Positions 11,902-23,029 of a stretch of DNA of 64,000 nt are shown piece by piece. Source of the stretch: Cristatella mucedo (lineage: Eukaryota > Bryozoa > Phylactolaemata > Cristatellidae); contig WPIO01000099.1 of assembly GCA_009760855.2 (NCBI GenBank), forward strand, positions 1,426,001 to 1,490,000, written 5' to 3'. The translations under genes were made by a program, and so were the position numbers. Each line of letters opens with the position of its first letter. The stretch's first letter is position 1. The notes under the pieces are model-generated. The model did no database searches. It was not told the DNA's origin and worked only from the letters and a program-made list of their open reading frames with translations.

Positions 11902-12261
11902 CTGAAATTATATCGTATTAATAAGATAAAATCCAGGTTATGTGAGCATCGCTACTAAGTATCTGATAAAAATTAGTCAGGCTAATTTAAGTTAGCAATT
12001 TCTGTTCTGCAGATTACTTAATCAAAGGCCAAGGAATCCATTATCATGCAGGTTCTCGGGGAAGGGCTGCGAATAAGGAAATGCAATTATCATCACACAC
12101 GTTTTAACCGCTATCAAGATTGCGAAAGCGTTCGAATTTTACTTAAAGTACTATCCTCGATAACAGCCGATTTGTGCTATAGTAACCAGCATACCTGAAG
12201 GCAGCTCATTCAGGCGTTTAGAAAATCTCATTCAGATGAATGCATAAGCCTTTATTTTTAT
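11902..12261 (-). promoter_or_regulatory. Predicted promoter, leader exon and leader intron of peptide gene A
   Basis: A TATA-like ATAAAAATAAA lies at 12261-12251. About 25-30 bp below it a short leader would begin near 12230 and end at 12195 with cttcag/gtatgc, a good splice donor. The acceptor atttcag ends at 11902, leaving four bases before the ATG at 11897. Copy B preserves all of these at 30524-30514, 30458 and 30165. Transcript evidence is lacking. Confidence 0.5.
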
Positions 12262-12269
12262 GAGGAGGA

Positions 12270-13029
12270 TAGCGACTCGTAATGTAAATAAAGAACCGAC
12301 CGCCAGTAATAAGGTCCGTAAACGTTGATTACGATCACCGTGGATCGTGTGGCTATGTGGTTAGCTAGAGACACCTATCGTTACGGAGCACCATTCACCG
12401 GCTATGGGACACCAGATCCCTAACGACATGCCGAAGAACGCCAAACTTTTCTGTTGCGGTACTCACCCTTTACTTGAGTAGCAAGCTGGAACTGAACTAA
12501 TCAAGAATTACGTTGCAGTTAATATAACCCGGACCATACCGGTAGTTAATCTAAATGCGTCTTTAGGCTCTTTGGTCGGTTAGCCATCTACCCGGAAAGC
12601 CACGGTGCTAGGACTATTAAAAGACTCTTTTACTTGCTATTTCTATCAGATAGCCAGGCGCCTGCAGATATACGTAGACGTGTGCTTTATTTACTCAGAT
12701 AATTTTGAAATGCGGGTTTTATCCATGAACGTGACGCAGCCATCTGCAACCCTTGGAACTTTTGAAAAGTAGTATTTTTACGGCGAAATTGTGGACGGCT
12801 CTGGTGCAGGGATTTGCGTGCTCGCCTTCAATTGCCGAGGTCAGGGTGCTCATCTATACGGCCTCGGTCATCGGCTCGAGCGCAGTGGCAAATGAGAAGA
12901 ACCTAGATAGACATTCTCTTTGGTTAGTCGTTATTTAATTTAAAAGTGTCTGTCGTGAGCGTCGGAGTTGCCACTTGCCACCATTTATCGCCGACTTGCT
13001 GTGGTTCTTAGTCAAACGACATCCCTATT
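12270..13029. other. Upstream region without recognisable gene
   Basis: Contains a weak tRNA-like stretch near 12350-12430 (tggctatgtggttagctag resembles an A box, but no clear B box follows). A 61-codon frame at 12753-12938 has no motif. A 33-bp insertion in copy B near 30705 shifts the alignment. Nothing else is seen. Confidence 0.45.
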
Positions 13030-13660
13030 GAAAGAGCAAAGCTTTCAAATCCAGCTACTCCCGTATGGTCTCCTATGAGCAGCAGCTCGGTTTTGTCGTC
13101 ATTTAGTTTCAAGAAGTTTTCTGACATCCGCGGTCGAATTTCGGCAGGGCAAGCATTCAGTTTCTCAGTTGCTGCAGCAGGTTCCGATGGTCAGAATGAC
13201 AAATAAAGCTGAGTATCGTCAGTATTAAAGTGATATCCTATTCCATAGACCTTAATAATCTCTTTTTCCAGAGGTTGAGGAAAAATGAAGGACTGCAAGG
13301 GACTGAGTACGGACCCTTGAGAGACTCGACAGATTTTTTCACACAGGTTACCCGTTTCGTGTGTGAAAATAGACCCTCACACTGCACGGATTGAACACGA
13401 TCAGACAAGTTCGATTTAATTCAAGCCACTGCCTCGTCTGCAAGACCACTGTTCTTAGTCGTTCAAGTAGAACATCGTTATCAATGGCGTCAAAGGCAGC
13501 TGACAGATCTAGCAGTACTAAGGCAGTGACATTCTCGTCGTCGTTGCCACGTAGAATTGTATTGTTAACATGGTGGAGACCGATGTCGGTGGATTGCCGC
13601 CTCTTGAAACTTTATTGAAATATATCTGATATTTCATTCTTTTCAAAACGTTCGACATGC
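13030..13660 (-). mobile_element. LINE family 2 fragment (copy A)
   Basis: The minus strand carries, in broken frames, FLKLNDDKTELLLIG-like codons near 13105 and LVLLDLSAAFDAIDND-like codons near 13480-13540. These are the reverse transcriptase core of the second LINE family, with internal rearrangement. The best open piece is in copy B (31893-31636, with NVTALVLLDLSAALDAIDND). No ends are visible. Confidence 0.75.
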
Positions 13661-14779
13661 TGCCTTAAAGCCAGTTTTTCAACAATAGTCCGGCGAATAA
13701 GTTAGTACCTGCAAGTGAAAACCGTAGTACGTTTGTAAGTATTTGAACGATTAAACAACCAAATAGCGAAAACCTATTTTCCAAATTATCTTCGCAACAA
13801 ACTGCTGGAAAATATTTAGCTTTACAGTTTTGGAATTTGAATATCGGGTTCCTAAAGCAGTTAGTTGCGACCATCTTTAAGAGCTTCGGCCCTAGGTCTA
13901 CGTGCATGACGTAATTCGCTGCATTTCACGACCCGATTTGCGGGTTTGAGTCGTACTGTATGCAATCCTGGGTCTTACAATACAAACAGTGAAGGGAGCC
14001 GTTAGGGCTCTTTATAAATGGCACTGCTAAATCAGTGAACCCCGATGTTTTTATTTGCAGTTTCTGAATGAACAAGAACCATGACTTTTATCAATTGAGT
14101 GAATGTCTGCAAAAAGTAAATTTGATTCGTCGAAAGTATTTAGATGGTGGAGTGCTCTGGAACCCGTCCAATCTTAAGCCTAGTCCTTATGCTCTGCTAC
14201 TTTGTTTTAAGTAGCATAATTTAATTGCATCCGTTTATTTTATGATGAACTTAAATTTGATGATAACGCTTTTACGTGGTACTCTTTGAAAGCATTTTTT
14301 CCTGAGTCTTATTTCTGGTTAGCATGCTTACTAAAATGTAAATTAAATATAAAACATAAATATAAATGTAAAATGTAGATTAAAATGTAACGTAATTGCA
14401 ATTAAAATATACATAACTCACGAAGTAACTTAAATCTACCATCACCACTGAGTATAAGCTTGCAGAGCATATTCTAGGCTATCAAATATGAGGTTCAACG
14501 TAAATACTAGTATAATCTTTCGAGATAACTTAAAGCCTTGATTGATTCTTTAAGGTCTCAACGCCTGTGTCTGATTACCAATATTCTGAGCTACGTTTAT
14601 GGCTTTTCTATGAATAGCGAGATTCTGATTGATCATTGTGCTGAATATAGCCAGACCTCAATACATTCCTAGAAGCACATCCCACACGTCTAGAAATAAC
14701 GTTACTATTTTGATCTAGCAGTCTGATTACTAAATTCGACTTCAACGCATATTTATCTCAGTGCTACAAGGCGGGTTTG
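13661..14779. other. Stretch without recognisable gene
   Basis: AT-rich; at 14330-14420 there are repeated aaatgtaaattaaa-type words. At about 14560-14740 it loosely resembles the inner part of repeat R1 (the block around gtctagaaataacgtt), suggesting an old R1 copy. The 80-codon minus frame at 13665-13907 has no motif. Confidence 0.4.
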
Positions 14780-15055
14780 TTTAGATAGAGATACCACATA
14801 TATGACATCCGTCCATTTGTAACATCCCGTACTGACTTCTTTAATTTACTGCTTAGAAACCTACCGGTATATGCAATCAATCACTTATAGCCGGTGCAAA
14901 ACCCTCCATCTTTGTTGTCTGTGGTATGGGTCGCAGTTGCAGCATCACAACATTTTTCGCCAAATTGAACTGGCTACTGGTCACCCAACTGATCACTGCA
15001 AGGTTTTGTCACTCACTTTTAGGTCCCTCCATTCTTTGTATCCTCATAAATAATT
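14780..15055 (+). mobile_element. Diverged LINE C-terminal fragment (copy A)
   Basis: Broken-frame codons match FVTSRxDFxNLLLxxLPVYAI, an LVQN-like block and the THF-SLHSL region of family 1 ORF2, with several stops. The copy in B is at 33068-33343. Confidence 0.65.
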
Positions 15056-15241
15056 GCCACTGGTATTTAACCTAGAAGCTAAACTAATCTGCAACAGCTT
15101 AGCTACCTCATTCTACCATGTCTGTCTTATTTTCAAATTCCTCTCTGAAAAACGTAAAGTTAGCTTAGATTTACTCTCTAAGGCCTGCAGACAAAGATAA
15201 TAGCTTTATATTTATTATTTACAGACGGCAGATTCCTATAC

Positions 15242-15405
15242 AGATTCTACACTAGGTAAAGTGGTAGCTTTCACGACCTTGTTTCCGAGGTCGTGCATTC
15301 GATTGCTGCACTGGGCGATCCTTTATCGCCACTGTACACTGTGGTGATAGCAGTAAAGGCTCTATAGTCGCTATGCAAAAATAGGATGTTTAATCAGGTA
15401 CAATT
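15242..15405 (+). mobile_element. tRNA-derived SINE S2 (copy A)
   Basis: Same body as the SINE at 8612, in plus orientation. The A-box region (cactaggtaaagtggtagc) and the B-box region (gcattcgattgctgc) are partly decayed. The hairpin region and cagtaaaggctctatagtcgctatgc follow. Confidence 0.75.
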
Positions 15406-15493
15406 TATTTTATTTATTAAACAGATTACTTTACTCTCCTGCTGATAATTGTATTCGCTTGCATCAACACGATCGCTATCTGACGACATCTTT

Positions 15494-15839
15494 GAAGGTA
15501 AACAATCAGAAAAATCCCCTGTGGTAGTCAAACGACGTACTTTAATATTTTCTCTGATCAATTCTTGGTTTCGTGTTCCAACATTTCTATCAAGCTATTT
15601 TGTATTTGCTATACCACTAATTTTGATCAGATCTGATGTAATATTATAGTTTTTTAAGTTAGCAGATACATTACGTGTAAACATCTGGTTATGATCATTT
15701 TTAGGATAACTATTATCAGAAAAAGTATGCCGGATTCTAATGAATCTACCGTGTTTTCAAGATTTATTATTCTGACTGATTAAGATCTAGCGTTCCTTGC
15801 ATATCTAATGACGTTCCAGTCAAAATTTATTTTATTGCT
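15494..15839. other. Left end of copy B, no gene called
   Basis: AT-rich sequence starting exactly at the duplication junction. It probably belongs to the decayed 3' side of the virus-like fibre region that follows on the minus strand, but I cannot support a reading frame. Confidence 0.3.
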
Positions 15840-16615
15840 ACATATACACTAATACTTATTTGCTTGTCAAATAGATCTGATCCTCATATGAAAAATGTAC
15901 CAGGCATTGGTTTTTTATTTGCATCTAGTGTATAACCGCCAAATGACTGACCCTGTAATCCTACTAACGTAGATGGTAAAGGTATAAGTAGTTTTGTTCC
16001 AATACCTGGAATTACATATGTTGCTCCAACTATAGATATTCCTATAGGAACAAAAAAAAGCCTAAACTAATAATCCATCTTCCACTATGGGTATTTCTAT
16101 ATGTGACTGTGGTATTTGAACTATCCATCATTCTAGTAAATGTTAAATTGGCAACATTTCCGTCAGGTACTTTATTTAGATAGTCTAGATTAACCAGGCC
16201 ATTGGGATTAACAGGATCATTCAGAATGTAAGTATTATTTTCTGCCATATTTAAAAAATCGTTGATAGTACCTCCGCTTAATTTAACAGCACTATCTAAG
16301 TAAGCTTTATTTAGAACGACATTTTCTGAGTAGGGCGGATTACTAATATTGATTAAACCATTTGCAGTTAAAGTTAAGACAATTTATTCGCCAAACAATT
16401 GGTAACTTAGTTTCAGCATAATCTATTGTTGCTGCACCATTAGAATTAACAGGATTAGTGAGATTCATCAAACAAAAGTTGTTTGTATCTACATCTCCAT
16501 CCGCTGATGTTCTTCTTGAAAGTTTAGTAAGAAAATTTGTACCTATGTACTTTTGGTTTACTGTATCTCCTGGACCAACCGGATCACCAAGATTCTTTAT
16601 TATTTTTTAATTCAT
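15840..16615 (-). pseudogene. Degraded fibre-like protein of a virus-like element, with NPVNPxG repeats
   Basis: Minus-strand reading, broken by frameshifts, contains at least three repeats of the type L-x-[DN]-P-V-[NG]-[PS]-x-[GD]-x-x-[NT]-x-x-Y, for example LNDPVNPNGLVNLDYLN at about 16230-16160. Repeats like this (consensus DPxxPxDAxTKxYVD) are well known in phage tail fibres and in fibre-like proteins of other DNA viruses. The longest open piece is 68 codons (16248-16042). It is interrupted on the right by a LINE. Probably a structural gene of the same element as V1-V4, on the opposite strand. Confidence 0.5.
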
Positions 16616-16627
16616 ATTCAGTGAACA

Positions 16628-17475
16628 AGCAGCCCAGCTGAACACATATATTAAAGCCTTGCTCCAAAGTTCCAGTCTGGCTTAAGAGCTAATCACTCAG
16701 GAATGCAGACATAGGTAGAGTGTCTCTGCTTGTTTTGCTCGATCTTTCGGCCGCTTTTGATACCATCGATCACAAAGTACTTCTAGAGCGCCTCTCATCT
16801 CGCCAGGGCATCACTGGAACTGCTCTGCAATGGTTCATATCCTATCTCAGTGGGAGACTCCAGAGTATTGACGTACCATTCAACTGCATTTCCCTTTGCA
16901 GCAAATGTAAAGTGCCTAGAAAGAGAGTAAGTTCTCTGAGGGCGCTTTATCAAGTACATTATTATTGTTAATATTATTATTAAGGACCAAGATAATCTGA
17001 GGTACCTCTGAAATATGGGGTACCTCAGGGCTCCGTACTAGGTGCAGTTTTTTTTTAACGGTTTATACTCTGCCTCTTGCTGATGTGATTGCCAAGTATA
17101 ATCTATGCTTTAACTTCTATGCGGAGGACACTTATTTGAACCTTTGCTTCGATCCCTCCCAGCCTTCGAGCACCTCAAATTCTCTCAAGACACTTGCTGC
17201 ATGTATTAATGATATCCGCACATGGATGGTAGCAAATTTTCTAAAACTAAACGATGATAGAACTAACTTGCTAGTTATGGGCAAACCCAGTGTGATTCAC
17301 AAATTGATAAGGCTGACGCTCAAAATTGGCTATTCTAGCATATCTCCAGTTGAATCAGCTCGAAATCTAGGTATCATATTCCAAAGTAACCTCTCGTTAG
17401 ACGACCATATCAGCTCGGCAGTCAAATCTGCCTATTTTCAGCTTCACAACATTGCTCGATCTCTCAGAAACAGTA
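16628..17475 (+). mobile_element. LINE family 1 reverse transcriptase, with a nested LINE tail
   Basis: Frames read SLLVLLDLSAAFDTIDHKVLLERL and WFISYLSGRLQSIDV (16720-16874). After the nested insert come GVPQGS-type codons, an altered catalytic box (YAED instead of YADD, 17118-17129), NFLKLNDDRTNLLVMGKP and SARNLGIIFQSNLSLDDHISSAV. About 47 bp are deleted near 16700. The copy ends near 17475 in the Y-F-Q-L-H-N-I-A region. Non-functional. Confidence 0.9.
16875..16983 (+). mobile_element. Nested LINE 3'-end insertion inside a LINE
   Basis: The reverse transcriptase coding sequence is interrupted after attgacgt by the family's own 3' terminal sequence: accattcaactgc, the hairpin with agtgcctagaaagag and gggcgctttatc, and an ATT-repeat tail. 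Coding sequence then resumes. A severely 5'-truncated retrotransposition event of about 109 bp. The target-site duplication is too short to define. Confidence 0.75.
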
Positions 17476-17479
17476 CAAA

Positions 17480-17700
17480 GCTCAGAAGTGAATCACAGAA
17501 TGGTTCATTTAAAGAAAGGAATGAAACTCGATAAAGAATCTGAAGCATCTCACTTGGATGAACTGAAGCGAGACACAGAAGATGTAAAGTAGAAGCATCG
17601 CGAATAAGAGGAAAGAAAACTTGAGATTACAATGCAGACTCAGCAATGCTATTAGTGAATCTTTTTGCACTGGGAAATTCCCAAGAAGAAACAGTTAAAT
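17480..17700 (+). pseudogene. Coding-like fragment with charged, coiled-coil composition
   Basis: From ATG at 17502, about 30 codons read a Lys/Glu/Asp-rich sequence (HLDELKRDTEDVK) before TAG. Similar charged codons continue past the stop (EERKLEITMQTQ). This could be part of the virus-like element or of a retroelement Gag; I cannot tell. It is broken by stops. Confidence 0.3.
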
Positions 17701-17974
17701 GTTAAAAATAAGAGATGAATTACAGAAACAATGTGGAAATTAGAAATCTGTGTGTCTAACTAATGGCTTATCTTCGGTCGCGAAACTTTTAAAATTAAGT
17801 TTTGCGATTCCCAGGTGCAAGCGAATAGCATCCGTATCGCCCACAGTGGCTACTTGCTATGGATCTGGGCAATAACCAAGATGGTATCTAATTCATATAC
17901 TTGTATATGTGACTTCCACTTATCTTAAACTTAAACAAACAAAATCATAGCCAGTAGTATTCTTTATTCGTCTT

Positions 17975-18290
17975 CTATATTTTTTTTATATCTGAGCAAG
18001 TAGCAATCCATCGATTATGAACTGTATTATTGAGCTTAGCGTTATCTGCATGATCTATCTTACGAATAGAAAATTCCCCAGTCATAATTAACACAGCAAT
18101 TCGATGTGAAAGATATGTTTTTTTTTTCATCAATTGATAATATTTGTTTGTAACCAGAAGAACCATTAGAGCCCGCTTCAGCATTAAAATGACATGTAAC
18201 TCGACGATTAACTTTCCATGGAAATAAAAATGATCTGGCTCCTAGTGTCAAAAGTTCCATAAAGCGATCTGTCAAAGTATCTCGATTCAT
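17975..18290 (-). pseudogene. Virus-like coding fragment V0
   Basis: The minus strand is open from an ATG at 18290 to 18060 in one frame, continuing in a second frame to 17975. Readable pieces include MNRDTLTDRFMELLTLGARS and VNRRVTCHFNAEAGSNG. Codon style and A/T-rich third positions match V1-V4. The first 38 bases (18253-18290) are also present at 1-38, so copy A's version is cut by the window start. The family is not recognised. Confidence 0.4.
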
Positions 18291-18551
18291 TTTTTAATAT
18301 GCATGAGTGTACTTGGGCTTTAAGTAAAAAATTATGTGAAATCACAACCTGTGACCTTCCTTAAAAGGTTTTCCGAGGTTTCTGCATGCCCTACGGCTAC
18401 CTTAATATAGTTTAGTAAGAAGACCCTATACCGTCATCTCTGCGTTCTTCTCTGGCAGACCAACGTAGCCTTCCCATAACCGAGATTTCGTATGCTTCTT
18501 TGGAAAAAGGAGTTGTACGAAGAAGAAGAAGAAGAGGAGAAGTCTTGTAGG

Positions 18552-18912
18552 AGAAGTCTTTCCAATCGGCAATCGTCAGGCCCATCCTTAAGAAGCCGGG
18601 ATTAGATATAGAGGTCCTTGCTAACTATCAAGCAGTTTTCCTTATTCTTTTCTTGTCAAAGGCTGTGGAAAACATTGTTGTTAAGCAGTTGGTTGAACGT
18701 ATTGAAAAGAATCAAATACCAGAAACATTTCAACCTGGGTTCGAGAGGAATCACTCCACTGAAACCACTCTCCTCCGTGATAACAACGACATTCTACATG
18801 GCAAAGATGGCGGAAATATCACTGCCCTAGCTTTGTCTGTCTGCTGCCTTCGACATCATTGATCACGACGTTCTACTTGAACGATTGACAACAACGATCG
18901 ATCTGGCAGACG
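18552..18912 (+). mobile_element. LINE family 2 reverse transcriptase fragment (copy B)
   Basis: Duplicate of 300-660 with two substitutions in the coding part (a V-to-D change at about 18779 and a silent one). Same frameshift. Confidence 0.8.
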
Positions 18913-19551
18913 AAGCAGCGTTCAGTGGGCCATCCCATGATTTGTCCTCTGTATGCTTATGCCTCCTTACAGCTATGGATTCGATCACTAAGCACACTCG
19001 TAGGTTTGCCCTGTGCAAGTCACTATAAGCATATTATGCTTGCTATCATTGAGCTTGCTAGTACTAAACTTGTGATAGTCGTACTTCTTTTCCAGTTAAC
19101 GTGAAGTGCGTAATAAGAGACTAGGCTCCCGAGGGTACTGTATCAAGTGTATTATTCTTTTCGATTGTTAGGATCTACAGTAGTCAACGTATGCCTGTCG
19201 ATTAACAATCAGTCCTTACATTTTTTTTATACTTTTTTTAAAGTTTTGGCTTAGTAGACCTAGTTAGCTTAACATCTGCTGTTAACCATTGGCCGTCAGG
19301 GTTAGGGCACACCGTGTGCTTAGTCAGAGAGGCAAACTAGTAGGGCATGTCTGCGAGTGTGATGTGAGAGCAATCATTTAAAGGCCTCAGGTCGGGAAGG
19401 TGGATTGAGCAGTAGAGGCACAGTGCACATTTTCGCATGGATAGCATAGACATCAAGGTAATTAAGGTATTCTTTTAATTCGCATGTATTTTTAGACAAG
19501 AAAGAGGTTCGCACAAAGAATAGACTGAATATGTATGCCTGCATGCTGGCT

Positions 19552-20304
19552 AGGAATAAGTCACTTAAAAATCTCGATTTCGGAGACAAATCAATAAAAG
19601 CTATGTAGACTGACTGCATGATGGTTACTTGTAGACATGCGGAATTTCAATATCGAAACATTTCAATCGCTAGCAGCATGCAGAAACACGATTTCTCAGA
19701 GTTGTGTTCTTAATAGAAGCATCCACAATGATAGCTCAGATTTATCAGTAATTAGACAAATGTATTTCGACTCTAACGAACTGAGAGTGGCTGTGAGATT
19801 CCTAAACAAAATATATTAGGACTATTCTTTCGCTTTTATGTTGACAGCGTGGCATATTTGTTGCATGATAATAACCCATGATGTTGATAAAAAATTGACT
19901 ACGAATGACTTGCATTTTTTACGCAAGTATAATAGTCAGATGCGGGATCCAAAAATCCTTGGCATTAAATAATTACCGGCGACAGCAATACGACTTGAAT
20001 TTAAGTTTCATCAGCAAATATATGAATAGAATTAAACATGGTACTTACAAAATAAGTGACGGAGCACTAGGACTGTGTTAAAAATAAAATAAAGGCTTTG
20101 GAATAATGCATGGCACGTTTCAAGCTTGTCTGACAAATAAATCTTTTGCATTCAGGATGTGCGCATTTATACTTTATATAGTGGTAATTGTTTATTTTGA
20201 AACAGCCAAAACTAAGAACAATATAGTTTAGCTAGTTTAAAAGCATAAGCTAAATAACGGCAGAAAAGCCTTATTGACTACCACCACTGCTTGCAGTGGA
20301 CTAT
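19552..20304 (+). repeat. Dispersed repeat R1 (copy B)
   Basis: Duplicate of 1300-2052, nearly identical. Confidence 0.75.
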
Positions 20305-21365
20305 AATAATAATAACAATTCACTTGATAAAGCGCCCTCAGAGAACTTAATCTCTTTCTGGGCGCTTTACATTTGCTGTAAAGTGAAATGCAATTGAATA
20401 GTAAGTAAAATCATGCTTGAAAAAACAAACGAAATGAATAATATGGTTAGGGATGACATGCACAGGGTCAGCATGCAAATGTGGTTAGTGGCAGCATGCA
20501 CAGCGTCAGCACACATAAGCACATCAAAGAAGAATCACAGGGACCCACTAAATGCTGTCCTAAATAGGTGTGTTTTTAGGTTCCTTTTAAATGTGGTCAG
20601 CTCAGGGGATGTTCTGATGCAGGTCGGGAGGGAGTTCCAGTCTTTGGGAGCATATGAACTAAATGCATGGTCTCTAAAGGATTTAAGGTTTGTATGAGGT
20701 ATTTCTAGACTGTTGGATTCCGAAAAGTGGGTGGTACGATGCTTAGCCTGATGGGGTAGTATATCTGACAGATAGGCTGGAGCCATAGAATGAAGAGACC
20801 TAAAAGTGAGCGACAAAACCTTGAAGTCAATCCGTTGCCTCACTGGTAGCCAGTGCAGGTCGGCGAGAAGTGGAGTAATGTGGCAACTGCGACGCTCACG
20901 ACAGACAAGCCTAGCTGCAGAGTTTTGCACCAGCTGCAATCGCCTGATCGCACATGCCGGTAGGCCAGTAAGCAGTGAGTTGCAGAAGTCGAGACGGGAT
21001 GTGACGAATGCATGGACCAACTTGGACGTGGTATGTTTATCTAAACAAGCCCGAATTTTAGCAATGTTATGAAGCTGAAAATAGGCGGATTTGACTGTGG
21101 AGCTGATATGGTCGTCTAACTAGAGGTCGCTTTGGAATATGACACCTAGATTTCGAGCTGATTCAACTGGAGATATGCTGGCAGAGCCAATTTTGAGGGT
21201 CAGCCTTTCCAATCTCTGGATCACACTGGGTTTGCCCATAACTAGTAAGTTAGTTTTATCATCGTTAAGTTTTAGAAAATTTGCTGCCGTCCATGTGCGG
21301 ATGTCATCAATGCATGCAGCTAGTGAGTTGAGAGAATTTGAGGTGCTCGAAGGCTGGGAGGGATT
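20305..21365 (-). mobile_element. LINE family 1, 3' half (copy B)
   Basis: Duplicate of 2053-3115, with the same 161-codon open frame (21020-20535), 3' hairpin and AAT tail. It is two bases shorter in an A run near 20420. Confidence 0.9.
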
Positions 21366-22654
21366 GGCTTTATTCGAATATGAGGAAAAGATTTGGATAT
21401 TGTGTTATATATTTTTAACCAAAACTGAAGATGAGGGAAGGTTTTGGTCTGTTGATGAAGAAGGATAACAAAATAGTAACTATTTTCAATACTTAATAGG
21501 AGAGGTATGATAGACGGAAAGTCGTATCAAAAGAAAACAGACCGTACAAAGGAAGTGCTCAAGAATCACTTGATGTAGAAAACTTACTCGGTAATTTAGA
21601 TAAGTTACTAAGTGCAACTATACCTTACAACAATGAAGAGATGGCAAGAATTGAAGCTGTAATTGTTGCTAGAGATCAAGTAGAACATAAACTAAATGAA
21701 CGTGCTTTAGAACATTCAAAAATGATTTATGTGATATTGATTCTAATAAACTTAAATTAATAGGACCAAAACTGGCAATTCAAATGGAAAGTAATAAACT
21801 AATTGAAAAGGCAATCGAAGCTAAAGCATCTCAAGATGTTTCTACAGTTTTGAAAAACAATCACTGATATTGTAACTGGAAATCCTAAAAGTGCAATTGC
21901 TAGAGTAAATCAAGCAACGACTCGTGCTTCTAATCCAGAAATAAAAGAAATTCTTGATGGTATTCAAAAAACAGTGGCTGAAAGTCTTAACATTAATCCG
22001 TCTACTGGAACTCCACAGAGGAAAAAAGCAAATATAGAAGAAGTTAAACCACCAATTTCTTCTAGTACTCCAAAGAAGAAAGGAAGAAAAAGTAAAGATA
22101 AAACTACTTTACCCATTGTAACTGTTACAGAACCTTCTGCAAGAGTTATAGAACCTGTTGCTAGTGTTACAAAAACTAGCACACCTCAATTTACAACTGC
22201 TATAGAAGCTATTTTACCTACAAATATTGAACACCCATGGGTTACTAGAGAAAAATTAATCCATATTAGTACTAAATCTCATACAGGAAGAATGTCCTCT
22301 GCAATGAAAGAAGATAAAAAGAAAATTACAGAAGATAATATTGAAGAGAGTCTTACTAGTATCCAAAAAGAAAGAATGAGAGAGGGTAGGAAAAAGGAGT
22401 GATAAACAAAAAAAAATGTTGATCATGTAAAAGGATTAGGACCTAAATCTGAAGAAGGATTAAAAAAGTTGTTCAAGTGTTGGTTAGAGTGATAAAGAAG
22501 TACTTATAAAGATTGATCTATGGTTGAGAGAGCATGCTGTTGGAAATAAAGGAGTTGTAAATTCAATCAGTGCTGCAGCAGATTATTTAGCTAGGTCTAG
22601 AAAAGCACAAAAATCTTACGTTGCAAAAAAAAATCTAATATTTAGTATATAGAA
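21366..22654 (+). pseudogene. Degraded virus-like coding region V1 (copy B)
   Basis: Duplicate of 3116-4395. The longest open piece is 142 codons (21974-22402), a little longer than in A because a four-base difference near 22371 shifts past A's stop. The shared upstream frame breaks remain. Confidence 0.5.
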
Positions 22655-23029
22655 ATGAGTGATTTTTTGGACACTGCGAAAGAGATACTGGAAAATGTTG
22701 GCTTCATTAGAAAAACTAATCAAGCAAGTAAAGAGGGGTATGTGTTCAATATTATTGGCAATTCTAATCCACTTAAATTACATATTAATACTCCCATTTT
22801 AATGAGAAACAAAAACTTAAAAGTTTGTTTAAAGAAGTTTGTTGGAATTAATTCCATAACAAATATCACTAACTCTAATAACATTTTCGTTTATAGAAAT
22901 GCAGTTGGCCCAGAACAAACTGTAACAATAGAACAAGGAATTTATACCGGTGATAGTGATGACTTCAATACTGGTATTGTTGATAGGATTATTAATTATA
23001 TTACTCAAACAGGATCCACAACCAATTAG
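22655..23029 (+). CDS. Virus-like small protein V2, intact 124-codon frame (copy B)
   Basis: Begins ATG (MSDFLDTAKEIL) and ends at TAG with no internal break. It contains GYVFNIIGNSNPLKLHIN in the first half and a KKFVGINSITNITN stretch and TVTIEQGIYTG in the second. It has no signal peptide or membrane segment and is probably beta-rich. It lies between V1 and V3 with almost no spacing. It differs from copy A by one frameshift and several replacements. I do not recognise a named family. Context suggests a virion component of a DNA-virus or Polinton-like element. With broken neighbours it is probably a relic that has kept its frame by chance. Confidence 0.5.
   Translation: MSDFLDTAKEILENVGFIRKTNQASKEGYVFNIIGNSNPLKLHINTPILMRNKNLKVCLKKFVGINSITNITNSNNIFVYRNAVGPEQTVTIEQGIYTGDSDDFNTGIVDRIINYITQTGSTTN

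Larger units (their letters stand above)
1..15493. repeat. Tandem segmental duplication, copy A (left end outside window)
   Basis: Matches 18253-33781 base for base with a few percent differences. The offset drifts only from 18250 to 18291 through small indels, including a 33-bp one near 12445/30705. Homology stops at the shared string tgacgacatcttt, after which copy A continues gaagg and copy B continues tccag. The simplest reading is a direct tandem duplication whose first copy starts about 2.76 kb before the window. Confidence 0.95.

Noticed and set aside
12350-12430. tRNA gene or SINE head
   Set aside because: An A-box-like word is present but no B box at the proper spacing and no cloverleaf.
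15449-15649. 60-70-codon frame crossing the duplication junction
   Set aside because: It is created by the junction itself and has no counterpart at 33740-33800.
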